Below are positions 45,229 to 57,100 of a DNA stretch of 64,000 nucleotides, piece after piece. The position numbers were made by a program, and so were the translations under genes. The stretch is from Cephalotus follicularis (Eukaryota; Streptophyta; Magnoliopsida; Oxalidales; Cephalotaceae). The stretch lies in the NCBI GenBank assembly GCA_001972305.1, contig BDDD01001374.1:186296-250295 (forward strand), in the 5' to 3' direction. The notes below the pieces were generated by a model, which searched no databases, was not told the origin of the DNA, and saw nothing but the letters and a program-made list of their open reading frames with translations. Numbering within the stretch: position 1 is the stretch's first letter; each line of letters opens with the position of its first letter.

Positions 45229-46491
45229 ATGGTACGTACAAGAAACACTCCTCAGAGAACTGCACCAGCTGGGGCTCAGAATGAAGTCAGAAATGAGCCT
45301 TCTGTGGAAGAGTTGGTTCATCAGGCAGTTGCTCAGGAAGTGAATCGTGTAATGCAACAACAGAATCGGGAACAAGTTGTTGAGGAGAATGCTCCGGCAA
45401 AGGTTCAGGTGGGTTTGGGAACTGGGGATAGGCATGACACACCTGCTTATGTTTGGCTGGAGCGGTTTCAGAAACAGAGGCCGCAGTCTTTCAGTTCAGC
45501 TCTGACACCTGTGGAAGCTGAACACTAGATAGCGCACATGGAAAAGATCTTTAGTGTACTGAGGTGTGATGATCAGCAGAAGGTAAGGTTGGCGGCTTAC
45601 AAACTCAAGGGAGACGCCCAGAAGTGGTGGAATACTCTGAATTTGGCTAAGGGTGGAGGTTATGTTGATGCTCTGTTATGGTCTGAGTTTCGGGAAGTCT
45701 TCTATCAGCAGTGTTTCCCCACTGCTGATAAGGAGGCCTATGCTAGAGAGTTCGTTAACACCAGGCAGAAGGATGGAGAAACGGTTTCGGAGTTCTTGGC
45801 TCGTTTCACCAGATTGGCTGGGTTTGCTGGATCCGCGGCGGGGTCAGCATCGGAGCAAGCTGAGAAGTTCAAGTGGAAGTTGCATTACCAGTTGAGGGGA
45901 AAGCTGATAAACTCCAAGTTTGCGGATGTAGCTGAAGTTGCAAATGCTGCGAAAAACATTGAGTTGGAGAGATTGGACTTCCAGGAAGCACGTCAGGAGG
46001 GGGATAAAAAGCGGAATAGGAATGAACAAGATTCTGGACAGCAGAGCAAGGGTCAAGGCAGTTCATGGAACAGGGGCAGAGGAGGTAAACAAGGTAAGAG
46101 AGATCACAAGCAGAGTAAAGATGGTGATCAACAGCATCAGCAAGGAAATGATCAGAAGAATGCACAGGGAGTTGGTGGGGGTGACCCCAATGTTCAAATT
46201 ACTAGATGTGATACTTGTGGTAGGTATCATCTGGTCGGAACTTGTTATAAGGCCAGTGGGGCCTGCTTTGTGTGTCGACAGATGGGACACTTCGCGAAGG
46301 ATTGTCAGGATCCTCGTGCTAAGGAAAGGAAGGGTAATGGTGCTGATGCTGGGCAACGCAACGTGGGAGGCCGAGTCTTTGCAATTACGACTCATCAGGC
46401 AGATAATGCTCCAGGTACGGTTTTGGGTTTTCTATTGGTAACCGTAGAGCTTATGTGTTATATGATACTGGATCGACGCACTCGGTTGTAG
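45229..46491 (+). pseudogene. Gag of chromovirus B
   Basis: ATG at 45229 (MVRTRNTPQRTAPAGAQNEV) with a TAG at 45526 where the family reads tryptophan (AEHWIAHMEKIF), then the same frame continues to 46491. Capsid blocks: RLAAYKLKGDAQKWWNTLNL, SEFREVFYQQCFP, EFLARFTRLAGFAG. A Gln/Lys/Arg-rich linker precedes a standard zinc knuckle CFVCRQMGHFAKDC near 46262-46303. The frame leaves the protease frame at about 46425-46435, in a run of T, most simply a one-base deletion. Gag forms the particle and binds RNA. Confidence 0.9.
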
Positions 46492-46948
46492 CGAGATCTT
46501 TTGTTCGGCATCTTGGGATGCCTTCGCAGTTGTTTGATCCAGCTTTGGTTCTTTCTACCCCTATGGGGACATCTGTTGTGATATCAGAGTGTTTTTATGC
46601 TTGCCCACTTGTTTTCGATGATTAAATTCGTGATGCGGATCTTTTTCCTATGGATATGTATGATTTCGATATGATTCTGGGTATGGATTGGTTGGATCAC
46701 CATAGGGCTACGATTGATTGTCATACTAGGAGGGTTTTGTTTGGAGATGTGGATCGACCTGATTTTATTTATCAGGGTACACGGCCTATGAAAGATGTTA
46801 AGATCATATCTGTTATGAAAGCTCAGAAGTTAGTAGCTAAGGGCGCCGAAGGGTTTCTAGCGGTTGTGAAGGATGTCTCAAGGGTCGAGCCTCGCCTTGA
46901 GGATTATCCTGTGGTTAGAGAGTTTTCAGATGTGTTTCCGGAGTAGTT
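46432..46948 (+). pseudogene. Protease and pre-RT region of chromovirus B
   Basis: VLYDTGSTHSVVARSFVRHL at about 46455-46515 has the D-T-G active site. It continues STPMGTSVVISECFYACPL, a TAA at 46622, then DFDMILGMDWLDHHRATIDC (46662-46722) and LAVVKDVSRVEPRLEDYPVV up to VFPE, where a TAG at 46945 interrupts. It lies in the pol frame, minus one relative to gag. Confidence 0.88.
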
Positions 46949-48230
46949 ACCGGGTTTGCCACCCCAGCTGGAAGTGGAGTTTACCATTGAGCTCATTCTT
47001 GGGGCGGCACCTATATCTAAAGCACCTTATAGGATGGCACCGCTTGAGTTGCAAGAGCTGAAGGAGCAGTTGCAAGAGTTGTTAGATCGGGGTTTTATAT
47101 AGCCGAGTGTTTCGCCGTGGGGAGCTCCGGTTTTGTTCGTGAAGAAGAAGGACGGATCTATGAGAATGTGTGTTGACTACAGAGAACTAAATCGGATCAC
47201 TATTCGCAATAAATACCCTTTGCCTAGGATTGATGACCTATTTGATCAACTCCAAGGTGCACGGTATTTTTCTAAGATCGATTTGAGGTCTGGATATCAT
47301 CAGTTGCGGATAAAAGATGAGGATGTGCCTAAGACCGCTTTCCGCACACGGTATGGGCATTATGAATTTCTGGCGATGCCGTTTGGGCTTACGAATGCAC
47401 CGGCAGTTTTCATGGACCTAATGAATCGGGTTTTTCATGAGTTTCTGGATCGGTTTGTGATTGTGTTCATCGATGATATCCTTGTGTATTCGAAATCGAA
47501 GGAAGAACATGAAGATCAACTTCGTATAATGCTTGGTATTCTGAGGAAGAATCAGCTATACACAAAGTTCTCAAAATGTGAGTTCTGGTTGGAACAGGTG
47601 GCGTTTTTGGGGCATGTGGTTACAGCGGAAGGGATTATTGTGGATCCTGCTAAGGTTGAAGCTATTACTAAATGGCCGAGACCTACTACAGTATCAGAGG
47701 TTAGGAGCTTTTTGGGTTTAGCTGGTTACTATAGGCGGTTCGTGGAAGGCTTCTCCTCCATAGCCTTGCCACTGACTCAACTTATGAGGAAGGGAGCAAA
47801 GTTTGTGTGGAATGATGAACGGGAGGCAAGCTTCGAGAAACTGAAGAATGGTCTTGTGTCTGCACCGATTCTTCGTTTACCATCTGGGTCGGGAGGATAC
47901 CAGATTTATCGTGATGCTTCTAAAAAGGGTTTGGGTTGTGTTCTGATGCAGCATGGTCATGTGATAGCATATGCTTCGAGACAGTTGAAGCCTTACGAGT
48001 TGAATTACCCTACACACGATCTCGAGTTGGCGGCCGTTGTGTTTGCATTGAAGATTTGGAGGCACTACCTGTATGGAGAAACTTGTGACGTCTTTACCGA
48101 TAATAAGAGTCTCAAGTACATCTTCACGAAAAAGGAGTTGAATATGCGGCAGAGGCGTTGGTTAGAGCTTTTGAAGCATTATGATCTGAATATTTAGTAC
48201 CACCCTGGTAAAGCAAAAGTGGTAGCTGAT
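46949..48230 (+). pseudogene. RT and RNase H of chromovirus B
   Basis: After a TAG at 47101 the frame is open for over 350 residues (47104-48195). RT motifs: [72 protein letters not shown] (about 47457-47513), [20 protein letters not shown] and [13 protein letters not shown]. RNase [65 protein letters not shown] at 48196 precedes [16 protein letters not shown]. All catalytic residues I can check are present. Confidence 0.92.
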
Positions 48231-49850
48231 GCTCTGAGTAGGAAGAGTTCTGAGAGTGTGGCGGCCTTGGTTACTCAGTCACATTTGATAGTAGATATGG
48301 AGCGATTAAATTTGAATCTGTTTATTCGGGGTTCAGATGGATATATGGCTGGCATGAGTATGGAGCCTACCCTTATATCTCGTATTAAGGCAGCTCAGAG
48401 TGATGACGGTGAGCTTTGGGCCTTGGTTCAGAATGTTGAGAAGGGTAAACAGTCATAGTTTCGTGTGGATGTGCATGGAGTGATCTGGTTGGGTAATCGG
48501 TTGTGTGTTCCGACAGATACTTCTATCAGAGATGTTGTTTTGTCTGAAGCGCATAACTCTCCGTTCTCTATACATCCTGATTCTACAAAAATGTACAAAG
48601 ACTTAAAGGAAAATTTCTTGTGGAACGGAATGAAGAGGGATGTAGCAGAGTTTGTCGGGAAGTGTTTGGTCTGTCAGCAGGTCAAGATCGAACACCAGAG
48701 TACTAGTGGTTTGTTACAGCCCTTGGAAGTTCCAGTATGGAAATGGGAGAGTATTGTGATGGATTTTGTTATAGACTTGCCGAGAACTTACAGGAGAAAC
48801 GATGCTATTTGGGTTGTGGTGGATCGGTTGACCAAATCAGCTCACTTCTTGGCCATCCGAGAGGACTTTTCTGTGGACCGCTTGGTGAAGGTTTTCTAGC
48901 GGGAGATTGTGAGACTGCATGGGACTCCCGTATCTATTGTTTCGGATAGGGATCCCCGTTTCACTTCACGGTTTTGGAAGGGGTTTTAGAAAGCTTGGGG
49001 TACGAGGCTAAATTTTAGTACAGCTTTCCATCCACAGACAGATGGGCAGACAGAGAGGAACATTCAGACCTTAGAAGATATGTTGAGGTCTTGTGCTTTG
49101 GAGTGGACTGGGAGCTGGGACGAGTATCTGAGCCTAGTGGAGTTCGCCTACAATAATAGTTGGCATGCTAGTATTCGTATGGCTCCGTTTGAAGCTCTTT
49201 ATGGGAGGAAATGTTGAGCTCCGACATGCTGGGATGAAGTCGGAGAAAGAGTTATCGAGGGGCCAGAGCTAGTACGAATTACTACTGACAAAGTGGCTAT
49301 AGCAAGGGAGAGGTTGAAGGCAGCTCAATCTCGACAGAAAAGCTATGCGGACAGACAGCGGAAGGACTTAGAGTTCAAAGTAGGTGAACATGTGTTCTTA
49401 AAAGTTTCACCTTGGAAAGGCGTCCGACGGTTTGGACTGAAGGGAAAATTGAGTCCTCGGTTTATAGGACCGTTTGAAGTTCTGGAGAGGATTGGCGCAG
49501 TTGCGTATCAGTTAGCTTTGCCTCCACAGCTAGCACATATTCATAATGTGTTCCATGTGTGCTTGTTAAGGGGTTATCAGTATCATCCCCTAGACGTGGT
49601 CCACTATCCTCTGGACAGCATTCGGGAGGATCTATCTTATGATGAGGAGGCGGAGGCTATTCTGGATCGACAGGAACGGGTTAAGCGTAGCAAGACCGTT
49701 CCGTTTGTGAAGGTGTTATGGAGGAACCATCCCGAACGTGAGGCTACTTGGGAGATGGAGGAGAACATTCGGGAACGATACCCTCGTTTGTTCGTTAAAG
49801 GTATGTGTATGTTAAGATTTCGGGATGAAATCTTCTTTTTAGGGGGGGGG
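48231..49850 (+). pseudogene. Integrase with chromodomain-like C-terminus, chromovirus B
   Basis: Zinc-binding part HNSPFSIHPDSTKMYKDL with KCLVCQ; core with WESIVMDFVIDLP, VSIVSDRDPRFTSRFW and HPQTDGQTERNIQTLEDMLR, so the D, D and E residues are all present. GPY/F-type blocks follow: [53 protein letters not shown]. The end, [20 protein letters not shown] then [14 protein letters not shown], matches the chromodomain-like tail of Tekay-type chromoviruses, thought to target integration to heterochromatin. TAG stops at 48456, 48897 and 48987, and TGA at 49215, disable it. Confidence 0.9.
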
Positions 49851-49853
49851 GGA
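49841..49853 (+). promoter_or_regulatory. Polypurine tract of chromovirus B
   Basis: A run of eleven G between two A (AGGGG...GGA) immediately before the LTR start TGTAATATCC at 49854. It would prime plus-strand synthesis. Confidence 0.85.
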
Positions 49854-52589
49854 TGTAATATCCTGCTTGCCTGTACGTATTCTCTTACGGGCTTTATTTG
49901 TTTCGTTTAAGTATTTGTCTGCCTTATGTTGGGTTTATGTTTTTAGGCTGACTGATACCAGCCTTGGTTTTGGGCATGTTAGTATTAATATTTGGTTGGT
50001 AAAGTTTAGTCATATTATTATTACAAACCAATTTTATAAAATGCATAATTATAAACTTTTTAAAACAAATTAATTAAAATTACTATTTCTTTTATTTCTA
50101 AAAATTTATTATTTCTTTTAATCTCTTTCTCTCTCTCACCCTTATCTCTCCCGCCACTCTCTCCTCTCATTATTTCCCTCCCATAATCTTCTCCCTCTTT
50201 CCTTCTTCTCTCCCTGGAAATCTGCCTATATTCCTTATCCAACATATTGGTTTTCCTTTTTGCTATTCTTTCCCGTTTTTGCTTCCCTTTTGCTATTTAT
50301 GTGAGACAATGCCATTGAGTCGGCTATCTCTTCCTGTGTATTGTTGCTGCCGAACCTGCTGTGTCATTGGGGCTGAGATTTCTGTGTCTTCTTACTCCAT
50401 TAATAAGGTTAGTTTCATCAAGGTTCAATTCAGTAATTGTTTTATTGTTAATTGAATGGCACTGTCAAAACTTTGAGTGTATGTTTCTCTCCTTGATTCT
50501 GTCACACAGCTTTGTTATTCTCCAGTTTGTGTCGCCATTGAAGGTTAGTTCGTTGCCCTACTGTGATGGTTATGTGTTAGTGTTATCAAGAAATTGTTTT
50601 GCCATGTATAGGTTGCTAGAGAAGGATTCGTTTTGATTTATGCCTTCTTGATTTCCTGTCAAATAAATCTGGTGGTTGTAGCAATCTGTAGACACCTAGG
50701 GAGTGTTATATAATCTGGTTTTGATGCATGTAATCGTGATAAGTGGACAGAATTGGGTTATGCATTGGTATATTATGGTCTAAGTTCTTGTCACTCTTAA
50801 ATAATTTTCTGTCAATAGGTCTCTGTCGAATTCAGTGTTATAACATCGTTTTACATGCCATACAAAGTTGTTTTTGATGTTGGTAATCTTCTGGTGTTGA
50901 AAAATCTGAGTTTTGGCAACTAGATTGCACAAAACTGCACTAAATTGTTGTTCTGTCACCCAGAACAGTCGGCTGCCCATATGAACAGTCGGCTGTTTAG
51001 TTTGAATAGTCGGCTGTCTTGTGCGAACAGTCGACTGTTTTGTGTTGAGTAGTCTGCTGGACCCCTGTCTCAGTCGACTGCCTGCAGTCCAGGTTATGTA
51101 GTCGACTGGCCCTGTTGTGTAGTCGACTTCCACCCCTTGAACAGTCGACTGGATCCCTGAAACAGTCGGGTGGTTTGTCCTGTAACTTTCGGTTTTCATC
51201 CGTTTACTCTTCCGATGAATCCGGGTCTGTTTTAAACATCATTATGATTCTGTTTTATGCCCAAAATGAAATGTATACCCTTATTTGAATATTGTTATGA
51301 TGTATAGATTGTTGTGCTACGTGTGGCTATTAAATTTATCGGATATTCGTAAGTTAGTCCGAGATCGCATAAGGTACGAATATTCTGCTCTTTGCTACTC
51401 TCTTCGATTTTAGCGAAATAAAATCAATTTCAGACATCTGAATTATTTGAAATGAATTCTGTTTTATGATACATTTTATTTGGCTTTATGAACTAAGTAT
51501 ATTTGCATACCTTGAAATAAAGTCAGTTGATATTTTACGGAAATGAATATTTTCTGGCTTAATGAATTCAGTTGTGTTATGTTACGAAATGCTATGCAAA
51601 TGTCTCCTTATTGTGAAAATAAAAAGAGTTGCCTTTTTTTATTATGAAAGTATACGTTATGTGAAACTATATCGTTTGAGAACAATTTATGATTATGTTT
51701 GGGAAACCTTTCTATGTATTTTAATTGATTTTGATAAAATCAAAGTTTTTGAAATGGTGAAATACTGAGCTTTTGTAACCACCTATGGGGAAACCATAGG
51801 CATGCTGTGGGCCTGGCACGGGGGCATGACACCTTCCGTAACGGTGTGATTAGTTTACGGCGTCTCTCTGGGATATCCTTGGATAGGATTTGTGATAGAG
51901 GCGCATGGATCGATCCTAGTTATATGTTTTGGGATATGTTATGATATGGGAATTGTATGTGTAGTGCCGTACACTGCAATTCTATTTGGCAATGTGGATG
52001 TCGCGAATCCCTTGCTACTGTGTGTTTCTGATATGTTATGGGTTTTGGTGCTCAGTTATGAAACCTATGTTTTGGAAAGGTAAGCTTTATGGTTTCAAAG
52101 TTATGAACTTGGTTTACATGTTTTGACGTGGGCATTTACAAAGTATGTTTAAACTATTATATTGCTTAAGATTTCTGCTTTAAAGTACTTTTGAAATCTA
52201 CTTGCTTTAAAATATCATTTACTGTTTTACATTCTATATTCGTACTGAGGTTTGCTCAGCCGCATTTTTGTTTCCATGCGGCAGGTTATCAGGAACGACG
52301 GGGCGATGTGTGATGAGAGTGACTCCCTTATGTCTGAGGATCATCTAGGAGCTGATCCCTTTGTGTTTATGTGGTCATAGTGGGACCCGTTTAATGAATA
52401 ATATGTTAATTTTAATTTATGACTTTTGGATTATAAATAAGTTTCAGTTTATGATCAGTGTCAGTATGTTATCGGATATGCTTTAAACCATCACGAATTT
52501 AATGAAGATGAACTTTTCTAGTATGTTTAGTTATGTTAAGTTTCTGTTATAGGCACCTGTAGCGACTCCCGCAGCTCGGGGGTGTTACA
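49854..52589 (+). mobile_element. 3' LTR of chromovirus B
   Basis: TGTAATATCC to GGTGTTACA, 2.74 kb. It contains pyrimidine-rich tracts (50100-50290), one phased palindrome array (50966-51172) and AT-rich stretches. Short open frames inside it are not supported as genes. Confidence 0.9.
50966..51172. repeat. Phased palindrome array, LTR B
   Basis: Motifs CAGTCGGCTG, CAGTCGACTG, TAGTCGACTG and variants start at 50966, 50986, 51007, 51028, 51050, 51071, 51099, 51120, 51142 and 51163. Intervals are 20, 21, 21, 22, 21, 28, 21, 22 and 21. It lies 1.11-1.32 kb from the LTR start. Confidence 0.9.
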
Positions 52590-52613
52590 ATATATATATA
52601 TATATATATATAT
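52590..52613. repeat. (TA)n tract at the B/C junction
   Basis: About 12 TA units directly after the end of LTR B. The sister position in element C (about 59800) has only a short ATATATAT, so the tract expanded or marks the insertion point. Confidence 0.9.
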
Positions 52614-52801
52614 TCGTACAAAATAAAGATTTGTTTTAAAATCATATATAAACTTCTAAAACGATAAAACATTTTAGAAAACAGTCACAATTCGGTTAAC
52701 GGTACAATATATAATGCAAACATATGCTCAGAATGCGTCTAAGATTGTTGGCGTCGCGCCTATGTTTACCACCTTTTCTAAGGACTGATTATTCCCAATA
52801 A

Positions 52802-53030
52802 CAGTCGGCTGTTTCCTTTAACAGTCGGCTGTTTTCCTCCAACAATCAGCTGTTATGGGTGAGTAACGCATGGGCAGTCGGCTGTTTTTCCTCAACAGTC
52901 GACTGCCTCGACGAACAGTGTCCTCATCCTACCATTTCTAGGTAACTAACGCATGCACAATCGACTGTCTTCTCTCAACCGCCGGCTGTGAACCTTAAGC
53001 AGTCGACTATTCTCCCTGAACAGTCGGTTG
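52802..53030. repeat. Phased palindrome array, C 3' LTR group 2
   Basis: Motifs start at 52802, 52822, 52843, 52875, 52896, 52958, 52979, 53000 and 53021, with intervals 20, 21, 32, 21, 62, 21, 21 and 21. Confidence 0.9.
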
Positions 53031-53853
53031 TTCTGTAGACCAGGAACATGCAAGTTGTCCAATTTACATCCAATCAGTTAATTGAATATCATTCAACCAC
53101 ATTCGTTCAATAGAATATCAACAATAGTCCACAAAACACAGTCACATTTCATACATTTCCTCTATTTCATTACCAGTAAATCCAACTTAGTAACGCATGC
53201 GAAAAAAAAATTCTCAATCTATAACACAGTACACCTATCATGTTAACAGTTCACAGTGAGCGTGATATTTAGCCAGAGAGTTCGCAATCCATTAACCAGG
53301 CATTGCATTAATGATCACCATTACTATTAAACTCAAAGTTACACATATAACTTTCCACAATTTCCCCTACCTTTGATTTCAAGTTAGAAATCTGTAAGTC
53401 CACCTCTTTAAGTCCTGCTCAATGACGTTTTTGAGCTCCAAGGTTCGATGTCCAAGTCCAGGATCAGTGGCTCCAACCCGTCACCTCCAAGCTTTCCTTC
53501 TTGGTTCAATAGTTGGACAATATCCCTCTTCCTCCTTTCTTCTCTCAATTTCTCACTGTGTTTCCTCTTTGTTTAGATACTGCGTGAGAGGGGCGGAGGG
53601 AGAGCGTTTATAACCAGGCTCTTTCTCCCTCCTTCCTCTTTAGCCCATTTCTCTTGGCACTAAATGCCATTCCCTTCCACCAATACCTGCATGAACACTC
53701 ACATGCCCCTTTCTTTCTCTCATTTGGTCTTAATGTAACACAAGTGTCACATTCCTCTCCCCTTTTGGCCGCATGAAGCACAGATGGCACACACACTCTC
53801 CTTGTCAGTCATTGCATGTGATCTAGTGACATGCAACAAAACAGAGCATAATC

Positions 53854-54002
53854 CAGCCGGCTGTTCTTCCTCGACAGTCGGCTATCTTCTTGGCCGTGGT
53901 TGCCACGTGGCTCGACAGCCACCAGTCGGCTAGTTCATCCAACCAGTTGACTGTTCCTTTAAACAGTCCACCAGTCGGCTGGTCTATTGTACCACTCGAC
54001 TG
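53854..54002. repeat. Phased palindrome array, C 3' LTR group 1
   Basis: Motifs start at 53854, 53875, 53923, 53944, 53972 and 53993: three pairs at exactly 21 bp, mirroring group 1 of LTR D. Confidence 0.9.
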
Positions 54003-54156
54003 CCCTAGTCAACATTTCAACGCTTACTCCTCTAAGTACTTTAATTTGATTTGGGAATCAACATAATAGCCGAAAAATCATCTTTCTCATTAATTCAATA
54101 ACAATATTACATTTGAAATTCAAATATTACAACATGCGAAAATCCCAAGCGTTACA

Positions 54157-54170
54157 TCCACCCCTCCTTC
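54157..54170 (-). promoter_or_regulatory. Polypurine tract of chromovirus C
   Basis: Minus strand GAAGGAGGGGTGGA directly before the LTR start TGTAACGC. Confidence 0.85.
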
Positions 54171-55500
54171 AAGGGTACTAAAACAAGTGCGGGTAACGCT
54201 CTCGGATATCATCCTCACGTTCCCAAGTGGCCTCACCCGGATGGTGAAACTACCAATGAACCTTTACCATTGAAATGGTTCGACTCCTCAACATCTGCGT
54301 CTTCCAATCTAGAATCCGCACCAGCGACTCCTCGGAAGAAAGGTCATCTCGCACAGGGACCGAATCGTAGTCCAACACATGTGATGGGTCTCAGATGTAT
54401 CTCCTCTGCATAGACACATGAAAGACGTCGTGCATGTTTGACAGTGCAGGAGGTAAAGCAAGATGGTAGGCTACCTCCCTAACTCTCTCCAAAATCTCAA
54501 AGGGACCAACATAGTGCGGAGCTAACTTGCCCTTTTTCCCAAACCTTTGCACGCCCTTCCATGGTGAAACTTTCAAGAACACATGATCACCAACATCGAA
54601 GATTAAAGGCCTCCTCTTTACGCTATCAACATAACTCTTCTGCCAGCTTTGACAGCAAGCAGCTTCTCTTTAACCACCTTGATCTTTTCTGAAGTCTCCT
54701 CCACCAACTCCGTCCCGAGTAAAGGTCGCTCCCCGACCTCATCCCAACAAACAGGAGATCTGCACTTCCTCCCATAGTGTGCTTCAAACGGTGTCATGCC
54801 GATACTGGAATGATAGCTGTTATTATAAGAAAACTCTATCAAAGGAATGTGATCCTCCCATGTACCAGCAAAGTCGATAACGCAAGCCCGGAGCATATCC
54901 TCCAAGGGCTGGATGGTACTCTAAGACTGCCCATCTGTCTGAGGGTGAAAGGCAGTACTCAGGTTCAGCTTAGTCCCGAAAGCTGTCTGAAATCTCTTCC
55001 AGAAGTTGGAAGTAAAGATAGCATCCCTGTCACAAACAATGCTCACGAGAACACCATGCAGTCTTACGATCTCCTTAACATACAAACGAGCCAACTTGCT
55101 CGCAGAGTCCGTGACGTGAGTACGTAGAAACTGAGCTGACTTCGTGAGTCTATCCAGGATAACCCACACTGCATTGTGACGATGTCTAGTTGGTGGAAAT
55201 CCTGAAACAAAATCCATCGTTATGTGTTCCCACTTCCACTCCGCCACTGGCAACGGCTGCAATAACCCTGTCGGCCTCTGGTGCTCAGCCTTAACTATCT
55301 GGCAAGTCAAACACCTTGCTACATACTCGGCGATTTCTTGTTTCATGCCAGGCCACCAGTAATCCCTTTTCATGTCTTGGTACATTTTTGTGCTACCAGG
55401 GTGAATGCTATACTGAGATTTATGAGCCCCGTAAAGCAACTCACTCTTCAAACCATGTTCATTCGGAAGACACACCTGCCCCTAAAATCTTAAAACACCA
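54171..55500 (-). pseudogene. Integrase with chromodomain-like end, chromovirus C
   Basis: From right: YSIHPGSTKMYQDMKRDYWW, CLTCQIVKAEH, WEHITMDFVSGFPPTRH, VSIVCDRDAIFTSNFWKRF, STAFHPQTDGQS and then TAG at 54921-54923. That stop stands where other gypsy integrases have the catalytic glutamate (GQTE in element B). It continues with EDMLRACVIDFAGTWEDHIP, a frame change near 54610, [40 protein letters not shown] and, further left, a chromodomain-like end with EATWEREDDIRERYPHLF. Clearly inactive. Confidence 0.9.
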
Positions 55501-57100
55501 TCGGCATGTACCACAAAAATCAGACTCCGAGTCCAGGTTCTCTCGAATCAGTTGCAATTCAGGATCGTGTGCTTGAGCGTTCTTTATTTCGTCAAGCAAA
55601 GTTGGTTGTACTCTCATGCTAGCCATAAAGACTCCATGTGACTGATTAAACGGAAACCACTCTTGGAAGTCTTCTAACATCTTCCATTGTGACACCATCG
55701 CACTAGCAACCATAGCCTTGCGACTCAAGGCATCAGCGACCACATTCGCTTTCCCCGTGTGGTACTGAACACTGTAATCATAATCGTTAAAGAATTCTAC
55801 CCACCTTCGTTGCCTCATGTTCAGTGTATCCTGGCAGAACAGGTACCTCAAACTCTTATGATCTATAAAGATTTCAAACTGCGGCCCATAAAGATAGTGC
55901 CTCCACTTTTGAAGGGCGAAGATAATAGCTGCAAGTTCAAGGTCATGTGTCGGGTAGTTTTCTGCATATGGCTTTAGCTTCTGAGAAGCATAAGCGATCA
56001 CTCTACCTCGCTGCATCAGTACGCAGCCCAAGCCCTTACCCGAAGCATCACTGTAGACTGCAAAGCCCTCATTACCATCAGGTAATGCAAAGATAGGAGC
56101 GGAAACCAACTGATCCTTTAGCTCACAGAAACTAGCTTCACAATCTTCGTCCCAGACAAATAAGGTCTTCTTCTGGGTCAGTCTAGTCAAAGGCACGGCT
56201 ATCCTCCAAATGTTCTGGATAAACCTCCTGTAATACCCTGCCAATCCAAGGAAGCTACGCGCCTCAGTCACATTCTTCAGTTGCGGCCAGTCCCGCACAA
56301 CCTCGGTCTTTGACGGATCCACAGGCAAGCCTTCACCAGATACGATGTGACCAAGAAAGATCACATGATCAAGCTAGAATTCACACTTGCCGAACTTGGC
56401 GTACAACCGATGCTCTATGAGAACCTGAAATACCAGCCTCAGATGATGAGTGTGTTCCTCCTCACTCCTCGAGTATACCAGTATGTCATCAATAAACACT
56501 ATGACAAACTGATCCAGGTATGGACGCAATACGTCATTCATCAATGACATGAAAGCTTCCGGGGCATTGCTAACACCAAACGGCATCACCAAGAACTCGT
56601 AGTGACCATACCGTGTCCGGAAGGCAGTCTTCTCAATGTCTCCTTCACTTACTCTCAGTTGGTGATAACCCGATCTCAAATCGATCTTGGAAAACACCCT
56701 TGACCCTTGCATCTGGTGGAACAAATCCTTGATGTGGGGTAGAGGATACTTGTTCTTGATAGTTGCCGTGTTCAACATTCTGTAGTCGATGCAAAGCCTC
56801 ATCGACCCATCTTTCTTCTTGACAAATAACACAGGCACACCCCACGGAGAAACACTGGGTCTAACAAAACCTTTATCAATCAGGTCTTGCAACTGTAACT
56901 TCAGCTCTCGCAACTCGGTAGGAGCCATCCGATAAGGTGATTTAGAGATAAGAGTCGTTCCAAGCACAAGATCAATTACAAACTCCATACTCCTCTTCAG
57001 TGGTAAAGACCCCAAATCATCAGGAAACACGTCCGAAAATTCACACACAACCAGAATCTCGTCAGTACTCAAACCTTTCCCTTTCCTTCGATCAATCATA
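55501..57100 (-). pseudogene. RT and RNase H of chromovirus C
   Basis: [102 protein letters not shown]. One TAG near 56371 falls at a tryptophan that element B keeps (CEFWL). Then [35 protein letters not shown], and RNase H with [40 protein letters not shown] and [17 protein letters not shown]. Only that one stop interrupts more than 540 residues, so this is the best-kept pol region in the window. Confidence 0.92.

Larger units (their letters stand above)
44870..52589 (+). mobile_element. Tekay-type chromovirus B (Ty3/gypsy)
   Basis: A plus-strand element with a 188-bp remnant of the 5' LTR, primer site, gag, protease, RT, RNase H, integrase with a C-terminal chromodomain-like region, purine tract and a full 2.74-kb 3' LTR. 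The LTR ends GGTGTTACA at 45057 and 52589. Apart from a single frame change near 46430, the whole pol is in one frame interrupted by about ten stops, so it decayed mainly by point changes. It abuts element C in an AT-repeat at 52590. Confidence 0.9.
52590..54156 (-). mobile_element. 3' LTR of chromovirus C, truncated
   Basis: Aligns with about 59800-61377 of the 5' LTR and ends AAGCGTTACA. It carries palindrome arrays at 52802-53030 and 53854-54002. No gene in it. Confidence 0.88.

Noticed and set aside
45229..46491. Programmed minus-one frameshift between gag and pol in element B
   Set aside because: Relatives in the window (C, E) keep gag and protease in one frame, and the change lies at a T run within a copy full of stops, so a simple deletion is more likely.
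50361..50636. Hydrophobic 91-codon open frame that could be a small membrane protein
   Set aside because: It is inside the 3' LTR of chromovirus B and the composition follows T-rich DNA; no signal or family recognised.
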